Position numbers and translations under genes: made by a program. From Salinicoccus sesuvii (GTDB lineage: Bacteria; Bacillota; Bacilli; Staphylococcales; Salinicoccaceae), in NCBI RefSeq assembly GCF_042648145.1, contig NZ_JBHRWV010000002.1:1-64000 (forward strand): a DNA stretch of 64,000 nucleotides, in the 5' to 3' direction. Under the pieces are notes generated by a model. The model saw only the letters and a list, made by a program, of their open reading frames with translations, made no database searches and was not told where the DNA came from. The first letter of the stretch is position 1, and each line of letters starts with the position of its first letter. Below, piece after piece: positions 58,452 to 64,000 of this stretch.

Positions 58452-58691
58452 GTGAGATATGAAAACATTCAAATGGTAAATGAGCTCGGCAGATTAGTGA
58501 CAAGAAATGTCCTGTTCATCAACTGCGATAACTGCCAGGAAGAAGTAGAGTGTAGCCGTTTCACCAACTGTTGTTCCTGCGGTGCTGATTACGACATGTC
58601 AGGAGAGTTGCTTGCCGATAGAATTCAGTGGGGATATGAGACCGGCGAGAGTGCGAAAGAAATACTGAGTGAAAACTATTCAATTTATTAG
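58452..58691 (+). CDS. small cysteine-rich phage protein
   Basis: 79 residues from GTG 58452 after gggaggtgag. Cysteine pairs CDNC and CCSC indicate a zinc ribbon. No family recognised. Part of the early small-gene run. Confidence 0.65.
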   Translation: MRYENIQMVNELGRLVTRNVLFINCDNCQEEVECSRFTNCCSCGADYDMSGELLADRIQWGYETGESAKEILSENYSIY

Positions 58692-58703
58692 GAGGACGAG
58701 CCG

Positions 58704-58922
58704 ATGAAAAAACTAATCACACTGGCAGTTGTTGCAGCAAGCATTGCATACCTAGCGAAACGTAGCAAAAAAGAAAATGTTCGATTAGGTGGGATTGAAT
58801 ACCACGATATAGAAGCAGGAGAACCCATTCTATCACTAAGACAGCACCGTGCATTCAGGAAGCAAGAGCAAGAAAGCGAGCGCATCCGAAACAAAATACT
58901 TTCTGGAGGGACTGAATACTGA
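58704..58922 (+). CDS. hypothetical phage protein with N-terminal hydrophobic helix
   Basis: 72 residues. aggagg precedes ATG 58704. One hydrophobic N-terminal helix (LITLAVVAASIAYLA), then a charged helix-rich tail. The stop overlaps the next start by 1 nt. Function unknown. Confidence 0.65.
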   Translation: MKKLITLAVVAASIAYLAKRSKKENVRLGGIEYHDIEAGEPILSLRQHRAFRKQEQESERIRNKILSGGTEY

Positions 58923-59122
58923 TGGCAGTCGATACAGTGACCATATCCCTGGAGAGCTACGACAGAATGAGAGATCGAATCACTGAGCTTAAAGAAGAGA
59001 GCAAACAGAATAAATCTGATTACTACGAATCAGAAAAAGAGAATGCAAAGTTACGGTCACAGCTGGAGGAGTCAGAAACGAAATACGCAGAACTAAAAGA
59101 ACGATGGGGGCAGGGGAGGTAG
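58922..59122 (+). CDS. coiled-coil phage protein
   Basis: 66 residues, heptad-like coiled coil (ITELKEESKQNKSDYYESEK). Start ATG 58922 overlaps the upstream stop. Function unknown; a DNA- or partner-binding adaptor is possible. Confidence 0.65.
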   Translation: MAVDTVTISLESYDRMRDRITELKEESKQNKSDYYESEKENAKLRSQLEESETKYAELKERWGQGR

Positions 59123-59125
59123 AGC

Positions 59126-59341
59126 GTGCTTAAAGAAATAGAAGCACTAAACGCTGACACTGGCACACTGGAACATTTCGAATTGCACAAGGTAAATCGG
59201 GACAAGCGCAATAAGATCAAGTCAGTCGAACTCTTCCAGAACGGTGAGCTACAGACTTACACCAAGACTGGTCATGCTATTTTCTACACCGGTGAAAAGA
59301 CGATCAGCATACCTGGACATCAGCTGGAGGGAGTGAGGTAG
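59126..59341 (+). CDS. hypothetical phage protein
   Basis: 71 residues, GTG start after ggggaggtag. Mixed alpha/beta (AIFYTGEKTISIPGHQLE near the C-terminus). No family recognised. Confidence 0.6.
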   Translation: MLKEIEALNADTGTLEHFELHKVNRDKRNKIKSVELFQNGELQTYTKTGHAIFYTGEKTISIPGHQLEGVR

Positions 59342-59530
59342 ATGGGGATTAAACAAAAAGGGAGAATCGGACAGTTCTTTTGTAGCCATAAAAATAATGG
59401 TTGGTTTAAAAAGGTTGGTGCAAGTCACTTCTCTGCACTAAACGGAGAGCGACGCTATCAAATCTGCAAGGACTGCGGAAAAGAAATTAACTCCTTCTTT
59501 GCAAAATATGAAGGTAATGGACTCAAATAA
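59342..59530 (+). CDS. small basic phage protein with CxxC
   Basis: 62 residues. ATG 59342 directly after the previous stop, with ggaggg upstream. A CKDC knuckle and CSH are visible ('FCSHKNNGW', 'ICKDCGKEIN'); probably a zinc-binding fold. Function unknown. Confidence 0.6.
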   Translation: MGIKQKGRIGQFFCSHKNNGWFKKVGASHFSALNGERRYQICKDCGKEINSFFAKYEGNGLK

Positions 59531-59607
59531 AAAACACACCTACGGCAATAGGTGCGTCAGAAAAATAATCAACAACACTATATCACGAAATAAAGGAGCG
59601 CGTATAG

Positions 59608-61569
59608 ATGAAATTGAAATTATATGAACTCACGATCAAAGACTTCGCCGGCATTAAAGAAGAATCCTTCCAGTTCGATGGTAAGGATGCCAAGATTTTT
59701 GGGGATAATGCTACAGGTAAAACCACCACTGCAGTCGCAATCAATTGGCTGCTCTTCGACAAGGGTCTTGAAGGACAAAAGATAGACATTGTCCCGAAGG
59801 ATGAACACAACCACCATATCCACGAACGTGTCCCAACCGTCTCAGCAGTCTTCGACATGGACGGCAACCAGATTAAGTTGCAGCGCGAATCGCATCCTAA
59901 CTACGAGAAGGTCGAAGGCTCCACCAAGAAACACTACAAAAACTCCAGGACCAACAAACAGTATATCGACGATGTCCCATTCGCAGTTACGAAATACAAA
60001 ACCGAAATCAACAAGATCATCGACGAAGAGGTGTTCAAACTCGTCACCAATCCGGATGCTTTCCCACAGCTTCACTGGCAAGACAAGCGCAAGATGCTGT
60101 TCGAGATTGCCGGCGGCGTATCAGACATTCAGGTCATTGAGTCCTCAAAGGAACTAAAGCCACTGCTCGATATCATCGGCAAACGAGAAATAGAGGATCA
60201 TAAGAAAGTCATCAAAGAACAACTGAGCAGAGCGAAAGAAAATCTGGAACATATTCCAGTCAAGATAAATACGCTCAATGACCAGCTGCAGGAAGAGTCA
60301 TCGAATCTAAAGGTTGACGAGGTCCTTCAAGAGATTGAGCGCCTAGAAGGTAAGCTATCTGTTCTGGAGGAGAAGAAGAGTGAAGCCCGAAACGGTGGTG
60401 CGACACTCGACATCAAACGCCAGATATCCGACAAGCAATACGAGATGGATACCCTCAAGCGTGATATCGAAGGGAGTTCTAAAGACAAGAAGAACGGTCT
60501 GCAGCGCGAGGTGCCATTCTTCGAGAGTGACATAGATATCTTCAAAGGGCAGAAGCAGCGCACTGAAAGAGATATCGAGGACTTGGTCACTTCAAAAGAA
60601 CGCGCCCTGGAAGAATACCGTGAGCTTAAAAAGGAACGAGACGCGGTTGAGATTCAAAAATTTAAAGCGGACGTTGATGATACTTGTCCGACGTGTGGTC
60701 AGCCACTGCAGAAGTATAAGGTACAAGAAGCCAGGGAGCATGCGGAAGCAGAGTTTAATCAAAAAAAATCTCGAAAGCTCGAGCAGCTGAATCAAGATCT
60801 TGAGCGCAAGGTCAATTCCGGAAAAAGCATTGCCCAATCGATTGAAGTAAACAAGTCAAAGATTGCTGACCTCGACGGCAAAATATCGAATACTCAGCAG
60901 GAAATCGAGAAGGTTCAGAAGCAGCTCGAGAAAGTCACAGGAGACGACGTGCGCGCCGAGGATGACGACAGGTATAAAGCCCTTCAGTCAGATATTGAGG
61001 TTCTGCAGGCAAAGCTCGGTGATGAAGAAGAAGCAGTTAAAGAGTGGGTTGCAGATATCGAAGCGAGCGTCCAAAAAATTCAAACGGATCTCGGCAAGCA
61101 ACGCGAGGCACTGGCCAGTCATAAGGCGACCGAACGTCTTAAAGGATCAATTGAAGAGTACCACCAAGAAGAAGAACGCCTGCTCGATCTGATTGAGAAA
61201 CTTAAGTATGACCAGTATTTGCTCGATGAGTTCACGAAGACCAAAGTCAATCTGATTACTGAAAAGGTGAACCAGATGTTCGACCTGGCACGTTTCAAGC
61301 TCTTCCATCAGCAAGTAAATGGAGACATCAAAGAGACATGCGAAATTATGGTGGATGGCGTGACTTACGATGGTGGGTTGAATAACGCAGCACGAATCAA
61401 TGTTGGGTTGGATATCGTTGAGACATTGAGTAACCATTTCAACGTAGAAGCGCCGATCTTCATTGACAACAGTGAGTCAGTGACTCAGTTGAAAGAAGTA
61501 CCGGCGCAGCAGATTCAGTTAATTGTTAGCGAACAGGACGATAAATTAAAGTTAAAGACCGAATTGTGA
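59608..61569 (+). CDS. phage SbcC-like AAA ATPase
   Basis: 653 residues. Walker A GDNATGKTT near residue 33, a central coiled coil with a zinc hook Cys360-x-x-Cys363 (CPTCGQPL), and a C-terminal 'APIFIDNSESVTQLKEV' Walker B-like end. It resembles SbcC/Rad50 ATPases. With RecT and an MBL-fold hydrolase in the same operon it probably forms a phage recombination unit; no SbcD partner is present. ATG 59608 has aaaggagcg upstream. Confidence 0.88.
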   Translation: MKLKLYELTIKDFAGIKEESFQFDGKDAKIFGDNATGKTTTAVAINWLLFDKGLEGQKIDIVPKDEHNHHIHERVPTVSAVFDMDGNQIKLQRESHPNYEKVEGSTKKHYKNSRTNKQYIDDVPFAVTKYKTEINKIIDEEVFKLVTNPDAFPQLHWQDKRKMLFEIAGGVSDIQVIESSKELKPLLDIIGKREIEDHKKVIKEQLSRAKENLEHIPVKINTLNDQLQEESSNLKVDEVLQEIERLEGKLSVLEEKKSEARNGGATLDIKRQISDKQYEMDTLKRDIEGSSKDKKNGLQREVPFFESDIDIFKGQKQRTERDIEDLVTSKERALEEYRELKKERDAVEIQKFKADVDDTCPTCGQPLQKYKVQEAREHAEAEFNQKKSRKLEQLNQDLERKVNSGKSIAQSIEVNKSKIADLDGKISNTQQEIEKVQKQLEKVTGDDVRAEDDDRYKALQSDIEVLQAKLGDEEEAVKEWVADIEASVQKIQTDLGKQREALASHKATERLKGSIEEYHQEEERLLDLIEKLKYDQYLLDEFTKTKVNLITEKVNQMFDLARFKLFHQQVNGDIKETCEIMVDGVTYDGGLNNAARINVGLDIVETLSNHFNVEAPIFIDNSESVTQLKEVPAQQIQLIVSEQDDKLKLKTEL

Positions 61570-61911
61570 TTTAGCTGCTTGAAGCATAGCAGGAACAGAC
61601 ATCTTTGCTGTTTCAATGAAGAATTTATTTAGCTTTTCTTTCGGAACATCATTTAACGCATTTAAGAACATGTGACCTTCATATTCGATTTCGAAATCAC
61701 GATTTAAAATGTGTGTTTTTGTTCTGATAAAAGGATTAGTGATCAAACCACCTTCGTGCATTTTCTTCAAAGTGTAACCAAATACTTGCTCATCTTCGTA
61801 GCCGTATGTTTGGGAGATTGTTGTCCATAACTCTGTAGGATCTATTTCTGGAGATTGAAAATTACTTGCTTCTTCTAAGATTCGATATATCAATTTACTA
61901 TCCAAACGCAT
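61552..61911 (-). CDS. DUF2513-family protein
   Basis: 119 residues. The N-terminal 'LIYRILEEASNF', middle 'YTLKKMHEGGLI' and 'IEYEGHMFLNALND' are the DUF2513 pattern, seen in phage and host small proteins with a winged-helix look. It is reversed within the rightward operon; its 3' end overlaps the ATPase gene by 18 nt. ATG 61911 has gaggtgat upstream. An independently expressed gene (moron) is likely. Confidence 0.75.
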   Translation of the reverse strand: MRLDSKLIYRILEEASNFQSPEIDPTELWTTISQTYGYEDEQVFGYTLKKMHEGGLITNPFIRTKTHILNRDFEIEYEGHMFLNALNDVPKEKLNKFFIETAKMSVPAMLQAAKSQFGL

Positions 61912-61966
61912 TCATATCACCTCGAAATATTTTAACTAAATTATACCAAATAAAGGAGCTTTTAAA

Positions 61967-62911
61967 ATGACCGAAAAAACTAAATTGCAAAAAGTAGAAC
62001 AGCAACTTGTAGAGGACAAAAACATTTCCGACACTGTAATGAACAAACTTCATGTGATGCAGGCTCAGGGTAACCTGGATCTGCCGGAAAACTATTCAGC
62101 AGAGAACGCCATCAAGCAGGCATGGCTGAAAATCCTTGAAACGCAGGACAAAGATAAGAAGCGCGCGCTCGACGTCGTTACTAAAGAAAGCGTTGCTTAT
62201 GCACTTCAGGATATGGTGACACTCGGACTGAACCCAGGTAAAAATCAGTGCTACTTCATCGTGCATGGTCAGAAGCTGACGATGATGCCTTCTTACCTCG
62301 GAAATATGATGATTACCAAACGTGTCACTGGAGCCAAAGAAGTGAACGCTCAAGTAATCTTTGAAGGTGACGATGTGGAGTATGAAACGGAAAACGGTAA
62401 GATCGTCAATCTTAAGCATAAGACTAAGTTTGGAAACAGGGACTCAAAACAAATCATCGGCGCTTACGCTACGGTTGTGTTCGATGACGAAAGTATGAAC
62501 TATACAGATATCATGACCTGGGAAGAGATCGAGCAAGCCTGGAAGCAATCTCCAACGGTCTACCAAGGCAATATAAAGGATCACAGTACGCACAGAAAAT
62601 TCCCTGTTGAAATGGCAAAGAAAACAGTCATAAATCGCACGACCAAAAAACTGAGAAACTCCAGTGACGATGAAAGTATTCTATCCAAGCAGGTCCAGGA
62701 ATACGACAAGCGCCAGCGCAAAGAAGTCTTTGATGCCGAAGTGGAAGGCAACCAGGCAACCGAAGAATTGGACATTCCAAGAGAACCAGACGTTCCTGAC
62801 TTCGAAGAAGCCAAATACACCGAACCGGAAAAAGAGCCTGCACCTGCTTATGATCCGGAAACTGGTGAAGTGCAGCAAGCGTCATTCGATGATGAGGATA
62901 CTCCGTTCTAA
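61967..62911 (+). CDS. recT: RecT single-strand annealing protein
   Basis: 314 residues of the RecT family: 'QDMVTLGLNPGKNQCYFIVHGQKLTMMPSYLGNMMI' near residue 85, 'KQIIGAYATVVFDDESM' near 165. It anneals single strands in phage recombination. No YqaJ or RecE exonuclease gene is next to it; the ATPase before and the MBL hydrolase after are the candidate partners. Start ATG 61967 with aaaggagc. Confidence 0.93.
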   Translation: MTEKTKLQKVEQQLVEDKNISDTVMNKLHVMQAQGNLDLPENYSAENAIKQAWLKILETQDKDKKRALDVVTKESVAYALQDMVTLGLNPGKNQCYFIVHGQKLTMMPSYLGNMMITKRVTGAKEVNAQVIFEGDDVEYETENGKIVNLKHKTKFGNRDSKQIIGAYATVVFDDESMNYTDIMTWEEIEQAWKQSPTVYQGNIKDHSTHRKFPVEMAKKTVINRTTKKLRNSSDDESILSKQVQEYDKRQRKEVFDAEVEGNQATEELDIPREPDVPDFEEAKYTEPEKEPAPAYDPETGEVQQASFDDEDTPF

Positions 62912-63619
62912 ATGAAAATCCAAACCATAGGCAGCGGGTCCAGCGGCAACTGTTACCTCGTAGAGGATAGCAGTACCGCCATCCTACTAGAAGCCGGAAT
63001 CAAGTTCGACAAGGTGCAGAAGGCGCTCAAGTTCCAGACGCGTAGAGTCAAAGGTGTGTTCGTCACTCATGAGCATGGTGATCACTCAAAGTATACTGCC
63101 GAATATTTAAAGAACGGTCTCAATGTCTATATGACACCAGGCACAAAGGACGCACTCAAGCTCAATCATCACAGGCTCTTCACACTGAAATACAGGAAGA
63201 CTACACGGATCGGATCACTGGTCATCATGCCTTACGAAACCCAGCATGATGTTGCGGAACCATGCGGCTATCTTGTCAAGAGCGATGACGGCTCTAAACT
63301 GCTTTTTGCTACAGATACGTACTACATCAAGTATAAGTTCCCGGAAGTTACGCACATGCTGCTGGAAGTGAACCATGATTACGACTATATGCAGGGGCGT
63401 GTCGATAGTGGTGCATTGCATCCGGCACTGGCCAACCGAATTATGAAATCTCACCTGAACCTTGAGAATGCAATAAAATATCTCAAAAAGTGCAACCTGA
63501 ACCAGTTGAAGGAGATCCATTTGATTCACATTTCTAAAGACAATGGTCTACGGAATCGATTCAAGGACGAAATACAAAAAGTGACCGGAGTGCCGGTCAA
63601 AATAGCGGGGGCGGAGTAG
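62912..63619 (+). CDS. MBL-fold metallo-hydrolase
   Basis: 235 residues. The metal-binding motif His53-x-His55-x-Asp57-His58 (THEHGDHSKY) is present, with 'SGSSGNCYLVEDSSTAILLEAG' at the N-terminus as in YycJ/WalJ exonuclease relatives. It follows RecT immediately, and is commonly paired with RecT in phages. It may be the nuclease that produces single strands. Start ATG 62912 abuts the recT stop. Confidence 0.85.
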   Translation: MKIQTIGSGSSGNCYLVEDSSTAILLEAGIKFDKVQKALKFQTRRVKGVFVTHEHGDHSKYTAEYLKNGLNVYMTPGTKDALKLNHHRLFTLKYRKTTRIGSLVIMPYETQHDVAEPCGYLVKSDDGSKLLFATDTYYIKYKFPEVTHMLLEVNHDYDYMQGRVDSGALHPALANRIMKSHLNLENAIKYLKKCNLNQLKEIHLIHISKDNGLRNRFKDEIQKVTGVPVKIAGAE

Positions 63620-63621
63620 AT

Positions 63622-64000
63622 GTGATTAAAATATTGGAGCTATTCGGTGGCATCGGTGCACCCCGAAAAGCATTGATTAATCTCGGCATCGAGCATAAAG
63701 CAATTGACTATGTTGAATGGAATGAGAAAGCAGTACGTAGCTACAATGCAATGTTTGATAACAGGTACAAACCTGAAAGCATCGTCGGTTATAGCCTGAA
63801 GCCTGACATCTTGATTCACGGATCACCTTGCCAAGACTTCAGTATAGGTGGCAAACAATATGGCGGGAATATTGCCGATGGTACACGTAGCTCTTTGATG
63901 TTCGAAACACTCAAGATAATTGAAGGGTTAGGTGGATGGAAGCCGCATGCAGTCATTTGGGAAAACGTTAAAAATGTTCTGTCCGGAAAGATGGTAGGTG
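63622..64000 (+). CDS. C5-cytosine DNA methyltransferase, 3' end cut by window edge
   Basis: 126 residues visible. GTG 63622 after ggag. The SAM site 'LFGGIGAPRKAL' (motif I), the catalytic 'GSPCQDFS' (motif IV, Cys near residue 66) and 'WENVKNV' (motif VI) place it in the Dcm/HsdM-type C5-MTase family. No restriction gene is seen, so it is a solitary phage methyltransferase that may protect the phage DNA; the C-terminus is out of the window. Confidence 0.9.
   Translation, partial: MIKILELFGGIGAPRKALINLGIEHKAIDYVEWNEKAVRSYNAMFDNRYKPESIVGYSLKPDILIHGSPCQDFSIGGKQYGGNIADGTRSSLMFETLKIIEGLGGWKPHAVIWENVKNVLSGKMVG

Overview
The window is a chromosomal segment of a low-to-mid GC Gram-positive coccus of the Staphylococcaceae/Salinicoccaceae. 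Gene order is the main clue. The run airS-airR, glutamate transporter, XRE regulator, yheB, yheA, yhaO-yhaN-yhaM, prsA, YtxH protein, HIT, ecsAB, traP, hemEHY follows the staphylococcal backbone (recalled S. aureus order), while neighbours such as dsdA, a Cse60-like protein and a YxjG-type methyltransferase suggest a relative outside Staphylococcus proper. Salinicoccus is my best guess; it is an inference.

Layout. 1-2347: the end of an rRNA operon (5S) followed by 24 tRNA genes and a strong terminator. One of them, a tRNA-Gly-like gene, looks like a non-translational tRNA for the pentaglycine cell-wall bridge. 2548-6499: an acyltransferase with a DUF6320 partner, a small Cse60-like gene, and an S9 peptidase. 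6532-8531: a SAM-riboswitch-controlled MetE-like enzyme and YceI. 8700-11433: three secreted or lipid-anchored envelope proteins. 11547-24470: housekeeping genes (HD hydrolase, dsdA, queG, trmL, nitroreductase, fumC, ppx-ppk, trpEG). 24493-26238 (minus): pseudouridine synthase and a thiol-redox pair. 26363-36893: redox two-component system AirSR, gltT with a cre site, XRE regulator, yheBA and the yhaONM nuclease operon. 36947-46033: prsA, YtxH, HIT, ecsAB, HmoB/TRAP, the coproporphyrin-dependent heme genes hemEHY with a Fur/PerR-like box on their promoter, and lplA. 46096-52000: an IDEAL protein, comK, two tRNAs, an accessory stretch of unrecognised small genes, a quinone-response pair (catE/qsrR) and a YhfW-like Rieske oxidoreductase broken by a one-base frameshift.

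52177-64000: a second array of eight tRNA genes. Its last member, tRNA-Ser(GGA), carries an integrated prophage that continues past the window end: integrase, Abi_2/HEPN abortive-infection protein, an unrecognised lysogeny protein, ImmA-type protease with ImmR-type repressor, divergent operators, Cro, antirepressor, a run of small early genes, an SbcC-like ATPase, a reverse-strand DUF2513 gene, RecT, an MBL-fold hydrolase and a C5-cytosine methyltransferase cut by the window edge.

Links between genes: quinone and redox stress is sensed by AirS (cysteines), QsrR (cysteine) and possibly an MhqR-type site before yceI. Heme synthesis, HmoB/TRAP and a Fur/PerR-like box share one intergenic region. 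The prophage carries lysogeny control and defence genes beside a RecT recombination module that lacks a recognisable RecE/YqaJ exonuclease.
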